A DNA stretch of 64,000 bases from Flavimaribacter sp039888615 (GCA_039888615.1 JBDQQS010000015.1), one strand, 5' to 3'; counted from the first letter of the stretch, positions 42,653-51,827 are shown. The notes: generated from the letters alone by a model not told the origin. Numbers and translations: made by a program.

Positions 42653-45600
42653 CTACCAGTTGACCCGGAAGCCGCCCTTCGCGTTCAGCGTCGTGTAGGT
42701 GCTGTTGAACTCGGTTCCGCCCGAGACGAAGCCCGACATCGACCTGTTGGCGTTGGTTACGTTGAGAACAGCCGAGACTTCTCCGAAGACGCCGTCAATG
42801 CCGTCCTGGAAGGTTGCCGAACTGCCCGATCCGAGGTCCGTCACAGTCACGCTGTTGGCGTCCTCGAACTCGTTCCACACCTTGCCGAGAAGCGAGACTT
42901 CCGCCTGTGCGCCGCTCGCCATGTTGAAGTCCGTGCCGATCCTGGCGCCGGCGCCGGCCCGCAGGCTGTTGCCGTCGCTGAAGCTGACGGATGCGCCGCC
43001 CGACTGGAAGTTGTCGAGGCTGCTGTTGACATAGGCGAAGGAGGCGATCGGTTCGATATAGCCGCGATTGCCCTGGAAGCGGTAGCCTGTGTTGGCGAGC
43101 ACACCGACGCTGGTCGCGTCAGGGCTTCCGGAGACCAGATTGACCCCGTTCACATTGGCTGTGTAGTCGCCGCTGAGGAAGTCGGCCTTGACGGTCGCAT
43201 CGACGTAGAAGCTGCCCTTCGTGTAATCGAGATAGGCGCCGACGGTGGCTCCGTCGAAGTCAGCCGTCGCGGCCCAGGACGTGAAGTTGGACTGCGAGCT
43301 GATGTAGCCGCCGAACAGGCCTGCGCGGAACGGACCATCGTCTCCGAAGCGCATGTCGACACCGCCGATGATGCTGTAGATGTCCTGGTCGTAGCTGGTG
43401 TCGACCACGGAGGTCACGCCGCCAATCGTTCGGGCAAGTTCGGTGTCCCGATCGGTCCACGAACCCTGAACCTTGAGCCAGACGCCCTTGTTGTATGCGG
43501 CTGTCTCGAGCGGCGCGACCGGAGTAGGCGCGGCGGTGGTGATGAAGTCGGCGTTGTAGGTGGTGCCGAAGGCTTCAGGCCAGCGATTGCCGCGGATGTG
43601 ATCGGCGACCACGTCGTTCGTCTGGTACCAGGCGTTCTGAACCTGAGTGACGAGCGAGGGAAGCTGGTCGACGGTCGGCGCCCAGGTGCTGCGCAGCTCG
43701 AAGTCTTCGTAGTCTTCATCCTGCGCCATGTACCATGCGAACATGCCGTCGGCGATCATGCCGGTGTTGCCCCAGTTGAAGTAGCCGTCCGACGCCGAAG
43801 AGATGTAGAAGGCGTCGCCCTGGACGCACGGCCCGTAGCAATTGTTGTCGATGTAGGCGTTCTCGTCATACTGCACGACGTCGATGCCATACTGGTTGAT
43901 GCCGCCCGGAGTGTTGCTCAGCACGTTGACGATCACGCCGTTCGAACCCTCGATATTGTAGGCGTAGTCGGAGGAGTAGTTCGACAGGACGAGACGGTCG
44001 GACATGCGATTGTAGAAATCGACATCGACCGCAACGTCGCCGTAGCCGCTCCAACCCGAGCTGTAGCTGCTTTCGTTCAGGAAGTTGACATAGGTGCGGT
44101 CATAGGCGTCGCCGTCGATCATGCTCAACGCGCCGTCATTGTCGAACCAGTTGAGAGCGAACGATGCGGAATGGCTGTTTCCGTCAGCGAAGGCCGTCTG
44201 GATGACACCGCCCTCGTCGTTGTAGAGGCTGCCGTTCTGTCCGAGGTAGTTCTCACCCAGCGTATACCAGGCGCCGGAGTTGCTTACCGTATTGCTGTAG
44301 TCCGTGTCCTCGAGCAGTATGCGTCCGACAGCGATGCCGGAGTTGTCAAAGTCGAAGATGTAATAATCTTCGGCAACGACCAACACATCATTGGCCGCAT
44401 CGGCGTAGTTTTCCAGATTGCTCAGGCTGCCGGCGGCGCCAGCAGAAAGGGCATAATCGGAAATGCTGGCGACTTCATACCAGATATCGGCCGTGCCGTC
44501 GTAATCGTCGACATCGGCGAAGAAATCGACAGGCTCGCCGTTGAGGATGCTGGCGTTGATCGTGTCGCCGTCCACCGTGAAACCGGGCAGATTGATGCTG
44601 CCGGCAATGCCGGTGTTCATGATCTCGACTTCGTCGAAACCAGCCACATCATACACAGGCATGTCTTCGCTGCCGTAACCGACGGCAAGTCCGCCCGTAT
44701 GAATGTACCCGGTATAGAAGGAGGACATCTCGACTGCGCTTCCCATCGGGGCGATGTAGAAGGCGTTGTCGCCGGAGTAGTACCCGCCGGCGCCGTAGTA
44801 GCCGACATAGGCCGTGCCGTACACGCTCTCCACGTCGACGGCGTCTCCCGTCGCCGAATAGATCAGGCCGTCCATATTGTTGATGACGACGTCGGCGTCG
44901 ATATAGGACAGGTTCACGCCGTCCTGATTGTTGTCTCCGAGAGCCAGAATAGTGCCGCCGCCGATGTAGTTGTTGTCGGCGTCGTAGCCATAGGAGCCGT
45001 TGTCGATTTCAACGCTTCCGTTGGTCGAAAAGATGTCGATTCCGTAGCCGTTCAAACCAGCGACCAGACCGCCCCGGTTGTCGAAATCGACAGAAGTATA
45101 TCCAGGCGCATTGAGGCCAACATTGCCGATCTGAACGCCGGTGCCATTGTAGCCGGCGATGAGACCAAGCCTGTTGTCGACGATCACGTAGCCGTCATTG
45201 TCGTAGCTGGGCTCGCCGATGTCGTACATCCGGATGCCGTAGCTTTCGCCGACGATGCCGGAGAGACCGGCGTCATAGAGGTTCGTCGCGAGATCTTCGA
45301 CGTCGCCGGAAAAGCTGCCGATCGCCGTCTCGACGCCGGCGACGCTCAGACCCTTGTTCCAGGTCTCCTTGTTATCGATAACGACGTCGCCGTCGATCTC
45401 GTCGAGATCGACGCCCTGGCCGAACGTGCCGAGAATGAGTCCGCCGCGGGTCACGACCGCGTCGTTTTCCATCACGCCCTTGTTGTCGATATAGAGCTCG
45501 TTTTCCGGCATTTCGTCGGAATTCCATACGTCCGAGACGTCGACGCCGTCCCAGTAACCGGCGATGACGCCGGCCGTATTGATAATGCCGACGCTCGCCT

Positions 45601-46459
45601 CGTCCTGGGCCAGTGAGCTGCCGTAGATATCATTGATCTCGACGCCTTCGCCGCCAAGACCGACTGTCAGTCCACCCGTGTTGTTGATCAGCACCTGGTT
45701 GGAAGAGTTGACGACCATGCCGTGGTCGGCGCCGATCATCGAGGTCATGGAACTGTTGGTGATGTCGACGGTTCCCGAAGCCGAGGCGTAAAGGCCGTTT
45801 CCGCCGAAATAGTCACCGTCCCCGTCGCCCGAAACCGTTCCTGCGTTCACGACCGTGATATCGCCGTCGTCGGTGTAAAGGTTCATTCCGTTATTGTCAT
45901 AGGCCGCTACGGAAGCGCCTTCCGCAATGTCCACGTTGATGTCGCCGGAAGACGTGTAGAGATTGACGCCCTGTCCGCCGCCATTGTTTGTGAATGTTCC
46001 ATAATCGTGATCGAGAGTGATGTTGCCGCCTTCGTTCAACTGTACGGCCAACGCCGGATCGCCCTCGTTGGAATAGATGGCGGGATTGATCGGACCCGGA
46101 TATTGCGTCGTGTAGACGACGACATTGGGACCGAAGCCAGCGTCATTCGAAATCCAGACCCCGTCGGCGGTCGTGTTCTGCGTCGTGCCGTTGAGGTTCA
46201 TCTGCAGGTCGTCCTGCACGTCCGGGTAGCTGATTCCGTTCTGGCCTTCCGTTGGACCGCAGGAGATCAGATCGGGCGAACCGTCGTTCGCGAGAACGCC
46301 GCACTCATCGTCCGCCTGGGCTGATGAGGGGACCAAAACCGCCAGGCCGGAAAAGGCGACTCCCGAAAACAGCGCCAGCGCCGTGCCCGACAGCAGCCGT
46401 TTCCTTAGACGTGTTGATTCAGCAGTTTTTCCGGATTTGACAGTTGTCTGGCGTAGCAT
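42653..46459 (-). CDS. Large autotransporter (type V secretion) with repetitive passenger
   Basis: The 1268-residue product has an extended signal peptide (about residues 1-50, ending VPSSAQA). The passenger is acidic and rich in Gly, Asn, Asp and Tyr. About six copies of a 45-65-residue unit with the pattern G-G-L-x-x-G-x-x-G-x-G-V-x-I followed by V-x-I-D-N lie between roughly 260 and 545, for example GGLVAGLNGYGIDI and GGLTVGLGGEGVEI, a beta-helix-like layout. The last ~270 residues form the outer-membrane beta barrel, from about KGVWLKVQGSWTDRDTELA to the end GFRVNW. Start: ATG 46459 (an adjacent GTG lies at 46462) behind GGGGAA. It is probably a surface adhesin; ligand unknown. Confidence 0.9.
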   Translation of the reverse strand: MLRQTTVKSGKTAESTRLRKRLLSGTALALFSGVAFSGLAVLVPSSAQADDECGVLANDGSPDLISCGPTEGQNGISYPDVQDDLQMNLNGTTQNTTADGVWISNDAGFGPNVVVYTTQYPGPINPAIYSNEGDPALAVQLNEGGNITLDHDYGTFTNNGGGQGVNLYTSSGDINVDIAEGASVAAYDNNGMNLYTDDGDITVVNAGTVSGDGDGDYFGGNGLYASASGTVDITNSSMTSMIGADHGMVVNSSNQVLINNTGGLTVGLGGEGVEINDIYGSSLAQDEASVGIINTAGVIAGYWDGVDVSDVWNSDEMPENELYIDNKGVMENDAVVTRGGLILGTFGQGVDLDEIDGDVVIDNKETWNKGLSVAGVETAIGSFSGDVEDLATNLYDAGLSGIVGESYGIRMYDIGEPSYDNDGYVIVDNRLGLIAGYNGTGVQIGNVGLNAPGYTSVDFDNRGGLVAGLNGYGIDIFSTNGSVEIDNGSYGYDADNNYIGGGTILALGDNNQDGVNLSYIDADVVINNMDGLIYSATGDAVDVESVYGTAYVGYYGAGGYYSGDNAFYIAPMGSAVEMSSFYTGYIHTGGLAVGYGSEDMPVYDVAGFDEVEIMNTGIAGSINLPGFTVDGDTINASILNGEPVDFFADVDDYDGTADIWYEVASISDYALSAGAAGSLSNLENYADAANDVLVVAEDYYIFDFDNSGIAVGRILLEDTDYSNTVSNSGAWYTLGENYLGQNGSLYNDEGGVIQTAFADGNSHSASFALNWFDNDGALSMIDGDAYDRTYVNFLNESSYSSGWSGYGDVAVDVDFYNRMSDRLVLSNYSSDYAYNIEGSNGVIVNVLSNTPGGINQYGIDVVQYDENAYIDNNCYGPCVQGDAFYISSASDGYFNWGNTGMIADGMFAWYMAQDEDYEDFELRSTWAPTVDQLPSLVTQVQNAWYQTNDVVADHIRGNRWPEAFGTTYNADFITTAAPTPVAPLETAAYNKGVWLKVQGSWTDRDTELARTIGGVTSVVDTSYDQDIYSIIGGVDMRFGDDGPFRAGLFGGYISSQSNFTSWAATADFDGATVGAYLDYTKGSFYVDATVKADFLSGDYTANVNGVNLVSGSPDATSVGVLANTGYRFQGNRGYIEPIASFAYVNSSLDNFQSGGASVSFSDGNSLRAGAGARIGTDFNMASGAQAEVSLLGKVWNEFEDANSVTVTDLGSGSSATFQDGIDGVFGEVSAVLNVTNANRSMSGFVSGGTEFNSTYTTLNAKGGFRVNW

Positions 46460-46462
46460 CAC

Positions 46463-46967
46463 CGATATTCCCCGTTTCGACGGATCGAATATTCAATCGA
46501 CAGCGTTTGGTGATGGTTTCGCGAAGAAGAAAAACTCCGCCTCAGGAACTACCTGCTACCCGTTACTCAAACTGCTCTCGATCAACTTCGAGATCCGTCA
46601 CTCCATTGACTCAGCTCGTCCCCACACAAAATATCGAGACGACACATACTATGATCGCTTCGACCAGTATCAGAACACGATTGATATCGTAAAGTAATAT
46701 CGCGAAAACGAACTATTCTTTTGATGTCAATGTTGCAGAAACACAACGAAATATGCGTTTTTGCAGGAAATTTTGGCTGTTTCTTACCAAATGAATAATG
46801 ACGCCTTGTATTTATGGCACAATTTAACTGTTGTGAAGAAATATAGTTAATTTTTCATGCAAATGCTTGCAAACCAAGCTGTTTCAACGCTAAGGCGGAG
46901 ACATAAGTCACCGCCTCGGATATAGCTGTCAATAATGGCCGTCGAAGAGTACATCGGCTCGGCGGAC
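46463..46967. other. 505-base AT-rich intergenic region upstream of the autotransporter
   Basis: It contains no convincing gene; the short frames in it look non-coding. It is clearly more AT-rich than its surroundings and must hold the autotransporter promoter (minus strand) and the end of the aldehyde dehydrogenase transcript. One small hairpin, GGCGG (46894-46898) with CCGCC (46911-46915), lies 53 bases beyond the dehydrogenase stop without a T tract. No promoter could be fixed confidently. Confidence 0.6.
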
Positions 46968-48452
46968 CTATTCCACACCGCCGAAACAGAGATACTTGAT
47001 CTCCAGGAAGTCCTCGATCCCGTATTTCGAGCCTTCGCGGCCGAGGCCTGACTGCTTGACGCCGCCGAACGGGGCGACTTCGGTGGAGATCAGGCCTGTG
47101 TTGATGCCGACCATGCCGTATTCGAGCGCTTCGGCCACCTTCCAGACCCGGTTCATGTTGGTTGCATAGAAGTAGGACGCGAGGCCAAACTCCGTGTCGT
47201 TCGCCATGGCGATCACATCGTCCACCGTATCGAAGCGGAAGAGCGGCGCCACGGGACCGAACGTCTCCTCGCGCGCGACTTTCATGTCGGTCGTCACGCC
47301 GGTCAGAACCGTCGGCTGGTAGAACGTTCCGCCATGGCTGTCTTCTGCGCCGCCGATCAGCACCTTGGCGCCCTTCGACGTTGCGTCGGCCACGTGCTCC
47401 TTGACCTTGTCGAGGCCACCCTCGTCTATCAGAGGGCCGGTCGTCACGCCTTCCTCGAAGCCGTCGCCCACCTTCAGCTCGCCAACCTTCTTCGCCAGCT
47501 TCTCGGCGAATTCGTCATAGACGCCCGCCTGCACATAGAGCCGGTTGGCGCAGACGCAGGTCTGGCCGGCGTTGCGGTATTTGGAAATGATCGCGCCATC
47601 AACGGCGGCGTCGACGTCGGCGTCGTCGAAAACGATGAACGGCGCGTTGCCGCCAAGCTCCAGCCCAACTTTCTGGATCTGCTCAGCGCTCTGCCTCATG
47701 AGAATGCGCCCGACCTCGGTCGAACCGGTGAAGGTGATCTTGCGCACCTTGTCGTTCGTGCACAATTCCTTGCCAATCGCCGAGCTGGACTTGCCGACGA
47801 TGAGGTTGAACGCGCCGGCCGGAAACCCGGCGCGCTCCGCCAGCACTGCAAGCGCAATTGCCGAAAGCGGCGTCTGCTTGGCCGGCTTCGAAACAACGGT
47901 GCAGCCGGTCGCCAGCGCCGGACCAATCTTGCGGGTGATCATGGCGTTGGGAAAGTTCCACGGCGTGATCGTGCCGACGACGCCGATCGGCTGCTTGATG
48001 ACGACGATGCGCTTGTCGGCCTGATGTCCCGGAATGGTGTCGCCGTAGACGCGCTTGGCCTCTTCGGAGAACCACTCGATGAAGGACGCGCCATAAAGGA
48101 TCTCGCCGCGCGCTTCCGGCCAGGGCTTGCCCATTTCCATGGTCAGGATCGTGGCGAGGTCGTCGGCGTTCTCCACCATCAGTTCGAAATAGCGTCGCAG
48201 GAGCGCGCCGCGTTCCTTGCCGGTTTTTGCGGCCCATGCCTTCTGGGCGTCATAGGCGCAATCGATGGCTCGCTTCGTCTCGGCCGCGCTCATGTCGGGC
48301 AACGTCGCGATCACGTCGCCGTTCGATGGATTGGTCACCTCGAAGGAGCCGCCCTCATCCGACTGCTCGATCCATTCCCCGTTAATATAGCCCGCCGCTT
48401 TCACCAGATCGGGATCTGACAGTTTCGAACTCAGTGTGGAAGCAATGCTCAT
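46968..48452 (-). CDS. gabD: NAD(P)-dependent succinate-semialdehyde dehydrogenase-type aldehyde dehydrogenase
   Basis: The 494-residue enzyme has the ALDH signatures: GTITPWNFPNAMITRKIGPA (cofactor contacts), FTGSTEVGRILM, the general base in VGLELGGNAPFIVFDDADVD, and the nucleophile region YRNAGQTCVCANRLYV with adjacent cysteines as in GabD. The length and C-terminal NTGLISTEVAPFGGVKQSG, GREGSKYGIEDFLEIKYL also match GabD, which oxidises succinate semialdehyde to succinate in GABA breakdown. No gabT is beside it. GGGAG precedes the ATG at 48452. The 394-base region upstream holds an RNA-like element. Confidence 0.88.
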   Translation of the reverse strand: MSIASTLSSKLSDPDLVKAAGYINGEWIEQSDEGGSFEVTNPSNGDVIATLPDMSAAETKRAIDCAYDAQKAWAAKTGKERGALLRRYFELMVENADDLATILTMEMGKPWPEARGEILYGASFIEWFSEEAKRVYGDTIPGHQADKRIVVIKQPIGVVGTITPWNFPNAMITRKIGPALATGCTVVSKPAKQTPLSAIALAVLAERAGFPAGAFNLIVGKSSSAIGKELCTNDKVRKITFTGSTEVGRILMRQSAEQIQKVGLELGGNAPFIVFDDADVDAAVDGAIISKYRNAGQTCVCANRLYVQAGVYDEFAEKLAKKVGELKVGDGFEEGVTTGPLIDEGGLDKVKEHVADATSKGAKVLIGGAEDSHGGTFYQPTVLTGVTTDMKVAREETFGPVAPLFRFDTVDDVIAMANDTEFGLASYFYATNMNRVWKVAEALEYGMVGINTGLISTEVAPFGGVKQSGLGREGSKYGIEDFLEIKYLCFGGVE

Positions 48453-48506
48453 GATATATCTCCCGATCGGGTGGTGTTTCGACAGTGTTTAAGGATTGTC
48501 TCGCAA

Positions 48507-48577
48507 CCCCGCGCCGGAGAACGGCGCAGGGCGGAGGTTTGGTGCAAATACCTCTACCGGCCAGGAGGCCGGCGCCC
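48507..48577. ncRNA. Putative structured RNA element (branched, alternative pairings)
   Basis: GCGCCG (48511-48516) pairs with CGGCGC (48522-48527). GGGCG (48529-48533) pairs with CGCCC (48573-48577) enclosing two further stems, GAGG (48534-48537) with CCTC (48551-48554) and CCGGCC (48557-48562) with GGCCGG (48567-48572): a three-way junction. GGG at 48529-48531 can instead pair with CCC at 48507-48509. No known RNA family was recognised. If transcribed on the minus strand it would be the aldehyde dehydrogenase leader. Confidence 0.4.
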
Positions 48578-48791
48578 TTTAACTAGCTCATAGTAGCGGC
48601 CCCGTCATCCGGAATTCGCTGAGATTTGATGCGCAATGCGTCGAACTGCCTAAAAATTCGGCATCCCGATACACGGGACACCTCCGTACCGGATGCAATT
48701 GAAGGCATCGTCGTCAAGCTCGCCCCAGGTATGGATAAATAAATGTTTTGATTCAGAAAGTTACAGCGACGGATCGCGCTGAATCACAAAC

Positions 48792-48806
48792 TGGCACGAT
48801 TCATGC
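48792..48806 (+). promoter_or_regulatory. Sigma-54 promoter of urtA and the urea operon
   Basis: TGGCACGATTCATGC matches TGGCAC-N5-TTGC with one mismatch and the exact GG-N10-GC spacing (GG 48793-48794, GC 48805-48806). Transcription would start near 48818, 16 bases before the ribosome site CAGGGAG (48834-48840) of urtA. This implies nitrogen control through NtrC, as for other urea-use operons; no clear NtrC site was found upstream. Confidence 0.82.
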
Positions 48807-48818
48807 GAATCGTTGACC

Positions 48819-48833
48819 GGTGCAAATACTTCT
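48819..48833 (+). repeat. 15-base segment shared with the upstream RNA element
   Basis: GGTGCAAATACTTCT here matches GGTGCAAATACCTCT at 48541-48555 with one difference. This copy is at the predicted 5' end of the urtA transcript, immediately before its ribosome site. The minus-strand transcript of the first copy would be complementary over all 15 positions if one G-U pair is allowed. Confidence 0.7.
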
Positions 48834-48846
48834 CAGGGAGAAATGA

Positions 48847-50139
48847 ATGAGTATTTTGACTGGAAAGGCCAAAACCCTTGGTCTTGCTGCAATCGCCGCC
48901 GCGATGATGACGACTGTCGCCACGGCCCAGGAGGACACGATCAAGGTCGGCATCCTTCATTCGCTGTCTGGCACGATGGCTATTTCGGAAACAACCCTCA
49001 AAGACGTGATGCTCATGCTCATCGAAGAGCAGAACGAAAAGGGTGGTCTTCTCGGCAAGAAGCTTGAAGCCGTCGTTGTCGATCCGGCGTCCGACTGGCC
49101 GCTTTTCGCCGAAAAGGCGCGCGAACTGATCGATGTCGATCAGGTGGCCGCTGTCTTCGGCTGCTGGACTTCGGTTTCCCGCAAATCCGTCCTGCCTGTG
49201 TTCGAGGAGCTGAACAGCATTCTCTTCTACCCTGTGCAGTACGAAGGTGAAGAAAGCCAGCGCAACGTCTTCTACACAGGCGCTGCTCCAAACCAGCAGG
49301 CGATCCCCGCCGTTGATTATCTCTTCGACGTCGAAGGCGTTGAGCGCTGGGTGCTTGCCGGAACGGACTACGTCTATCCGCGCACGACCAACAAGATCCT
49401 CGAAGCCTACCTGAAGGACAAGGGCGTCGCTGAAGAAGACATCATGATCAACTACACGCCGTTTGGTCACTCCGACTGGCAGACGATCGTGTCCGACATC
49501 AAGGCGTTCGGTTCCGAAGGCAAGAAGACCGCCGTGGTCTCCACCATCAACGGCGACGCCAACGTTCCCTTCTACAAGGAACTCGGCAACCAGGGCATCG
49601 AAGCAACCGACATTCCCGTCGTCGCCTTCTCCGTGGGCGAAGAAGAACTGGCCGGTCTCGACACGGCTCCGCTCGTAGGCCACCTGGCCGCCTGGAACTA
49701 CTTCCAGTCCGTCGACACACCGGAAAACGCCGAGTTCATCGAAACCTGGAAGGCCTTCACCGGTCCCGACCGCGTGACCAACGACCCGATGGAAGCACAC
49801 TATATCGGCTTCAACATGTGGGTTAAGGCCGTCGAAATGGCTGGCACGACCGACACCGACGCTGTCATCGACGCCCTGGTCGGCGTATCCGTCCCGAACC
49901 TCACGGGCGGCTATTCCGCAATGATGCCGAACCATCACATCACCAAGCCGGTGCTGATTGGTGAAATCCAGGAAGACGGTCAGTTCGACGTCGTCGATTC
50001 CACCGACGGTCTGGTGCCGGGCGACGCCTGGTCCGACTTCCTGCCGGATTCGGCCAAGCTGATCTCCGATTGGCGCAAGCCGCTCGAGTGCGGCAACTTC
50101 AACGTTGAATCCGCCACCTGCGGCGGCAAGGGCAGCTAA
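48847..50139 (+). CDS. urtA: Urea ABC transporter substrate-binding protein UrtA
   Basis: The 430-residue periplasmic protein has a signal peptide (about residues 1-27, ending TTVATA) and the UrtA-type branched-chain-amino-acid-binding fold. Hallmarks are KVGILHSLSGTMAISETTLK, VVDPASDWPLFAEKARELI, FYPVQYEGEESQRNVFYTG, PNQQAIPAVDYLF and DPMEAHYIGFNMW. It captures urea for UrtBCDE. The ATG at 48847 lies 6 bases after CAGGGAG, behind the sigma-54 promoter at 48792-48806. It is the first gene of the urt-ure block. Confidence 0.95.
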   Translation: MSILTGKAKTLGLAAIAAAMMTTVATAQEDTIKVGILHSLSGTMAISETTLKDVMLMLIEEQNEKGGLLGKKLEAVVVDPASDWPLFAEKARELIDVDQVAAVFGCWTSVSRKSVLPVFEELNSILFYPVQYEGEESQRNVFYTGAAPNQQAIPAVDYLFDVEGVERWVLAGTDYVYPRTTNKILEAYLKDKGVAEEDIMINYTPFGHSDWQTIVSDIKAFGSEGKKTAVVSTINGDANVPFYKELGNQGIEATDIPVVAFSVGEEELAGLDTAPLVGHLAAWNYFQSVDTPENAEFIETWKAFTGPDRVTNDPMEAHYIGFNMWVKAVEMAGTTDTDAVIDALVGVSVPNLTGGYSAMMPNHHITKPVLIGEIQEDGQFDVVDSTDGLVPGDAWSDFLPDSAKLISDWRKPLECGNFNVESATCGGKGS

Positions 50140-50152
50140 GCCCCGAAACTAT

Positions 50153-50176
50153 CGGCGGGCGCCACGGCGCCCGTCG
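50153..50176 (+). other. Stem-loop between urtA and urtB
   Basis: CGGCGGGCG (50153-50161) pairs with CGCCCGTCG (50168-50176) over 9 positions including one G-T wobble, around CCACGG. It begins 13 bases after the urtA stop and lacks a T tract, so it probably stabilises the urtA message or reduces read-through into the permease genes. Confidence 0.75.
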
Positions 50177-50216
50177 CTCCGCATTCCCCTCTTTTTGGTA
50201 GCCCGGCCTGAAGCCC

Positions 50217-51827
50217 ATGCTCAAACCGTTCCGATTTCTCGTCTTTCTGCTCCTTCTGCCGCTCCTGGCTTTGCCCGCCGCAGCGCAGAGCGATCCGGGA
50301 GATCTGATCAACGAGTTGTCGCAAGGCAAGCTGAGGCAGCGCATCGCACAGGTCGAAGCGATCGCCGCCACCGGCAATTCCGACGTCGTGCCCGCTTTGC
50401 AGGCGCTGAAAGAGGGCGATCTCTATTTCAAGAAATCCGACAAGACCGTCTACATCACGAAGAAATCCGGTCGCGACCTGGCGTTGCTTGACCCTATTAC
50501 CGGCGAAGAGATCGAGGTCGTTGCCTCCGGCGCCGTCGAAAAGATCAAGGTCAACAACAGCCTCAGGCGGCTGATCGACAAGGCCGTGGGCGGCCTGACC
50601 TTGATGAGCAAAGACCCGTCGGTCAGGATTTCAGCCGCCGAAACCATCTTCGAATCCGGCGATCCGGAAAGTCTCGAACTTCTCGACGAGGCGATCGCCG
50701 CAGAACAGGATCCGACGGTCCGCAAAAAGATGGATCTGGCGCGCGCCGCCGTCATCCTCAACACCGATGCGTCCGACGAGACCAAGATCGAGGCCGTCGA
50801 TCTGGTCGCTGAAACCAGCGGACGCAATGTGCTTAATGTGCTGAAGGGCGTCACCTTCAACGCCAGCCCCGCCGTCGCCGAGGCCGCCAACAAAGCCGTC
50901 GAGCAGATAGAGCGGACGCTCGTTCTCTGGGACTACGGCCAGACGATCTGGTACGGCGTTTCGCTCGGCTCCGTGCTGCTTCTGGCGGCCATCGGCCTCG
51001 CCGTCACCTTCGGCGTGATGGGCGTCATCAACATGGCGCACGGCGAAATGGTGATGCTCGGCGCGTACACGACCTTCGTCGTGCAGGAAATCATCCGCAA
51101 CAGTTTCCCCGAACTGTTCAACTATTCCCTGCTGATCGCCCTGCCGCTGGCCTTCGCTGTCTCCGGCGGCTGCGGATTGATCCTCGAGCGCGGCGTCATC
51201 CGCTTCCTCTACGGGCGTCCGCTGGAAACCCTGCTCGCCACCTGGGGCGTATCGCTGATCCTGCAGCAGGGCGTGAGAACCATCTTCGGCCCGACCAACA
51301 AGGAAGTCGGCAACCCGGACTGGATGTCCGGCGCCTATGAAATCGGCGGCCTGGTGATTACCGCAAACCGGCTCTGGATCGTGGTGTTTTCGCTGTTCGT
51401 CTTCGCCGCCCTCTTCGTGGTGCTGAAGAAGACGCCTTTCGGCCTGCAGATGCGGGCGGTGACGCAGAACCGCAAGATGGCCTCGTCCATGGGCATACGA
51501 ACGCCCTGGGTCGACGCCTTCACCTTTGCGCTCGGCTCGGGCATCGCCGGCATCGCCGGCGTGGCGCTCTCGCAGATTTCAAACGTCTCGCCCAATCTCG
51601 GCCAGAGCTACATCATCGACAGCTTCATGGTCGTGGTGTTCGGCGGCGTCGGCAATCTCTGGGGCACGCTGATCGGGGCGATGACGCTCGGCGTCGCCAA
51701 CAAGTTCCTTGAGCCCTTCGCAGGCGCGGTTCTCGCCAAGATCCTGATCCTGGTTTTCATCATCCTGTTCATACAGAAACGTCCCCGCGGACTGTTTGCG
51801 CTCAAGGGACGCGCAGTGGAAGCATGA
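50217..51827 (+). CDS. urtB: Urea ABC transporter permease UrtB
   Basis: The 536-residue protein has a signal-like N-terminus (MLKPFRFLVFLLLLPLLALP) and a UrtB-specific periplasmic region of about 200 residues with HEAT-like repeats (VPALQALKEGD, SVRISAAETIFESGDPESLE). A LivH-type membrane domain with eight or so helices follows (AVTFGVMGVINMAHGEMVM, TPFGLQMRAVTQNRKMASSM, VVFGGVGNLWGTLIGAM). It forms one half of the urea channel in the inner membrane. Its stop overlaps the urtC start by four bases. Confidence 0.94.
   Translation: MLKPFRFLVFLLLLPLLALPAAAQSDPGDLINELSQGKLRQRIAQVEAIAATGNSDVVPALQALKEGDLYFKKSDKTVYITKKSGRDLALLDPITGEEIEVVASGAVEKIKVNNSLRRLIDKAVGGLTLMSKDPSVRISAAETIFESGDPESLELLDEAIAAEQDPTVRKKMDLARAAVILNTDASDETKIEAVDLVAETSGRNVLNVLKGVTFNASPAVAEAANKAVEQIERTLVLWDYGQTIWYGVSLGSVLLLAAIGLAVTFGVMGVINMAHGEMVMLGAYTTFVVQEIIRNSFPELFNYSLLIALPLAFAVSGGCGLILERGVIRFLYGRPLETLLATWGVSLILQQGVRTIFGPTNKEVGNPDWMSGAYEIGGLVITANRLWIVVFSLFVFAALFVVLKKTPFGLQMRAVTQNRKMASSMGIRTPWVDAFTFALGSGIAGIAGVALSQISNVSPNLGQSYIIDSFMVVVFGGVGNLWGTLIGAMTLGVANKFLEPFAGAVLAKILILVFIILFIQKRPRGLFALKGRAVEA

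Noticed and set aside
43598..45616. 672-codon open frame on the plus strand inside the autotransporter gene
   Set aside because: It is antisense to a well-supported gene with signal peptide, repeats and barrel; the open frame follows from the biased codon use of the passenger and encodes nothing recognisable.
46383..46697. Short plus-strand frames upstream of the autotransporter
   Set aside because: They span the autotransporter start and AT-rich upstream DNA and show no recognisable protein.
46894..46915. Hairpin after the aldehyde dehydrogenase gene as a rho-independent terminator
   Set aside because: The stem is only five clean pairs with a mismatch, and no T tract follows on the minus strand.
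48507..48577. A known riboswitch class (for example TPP, cobalamin or glycine type)
   Set aside because: None of the conserved core sequences I know for these classes is present, so it was listed only as an unassigned structured element.
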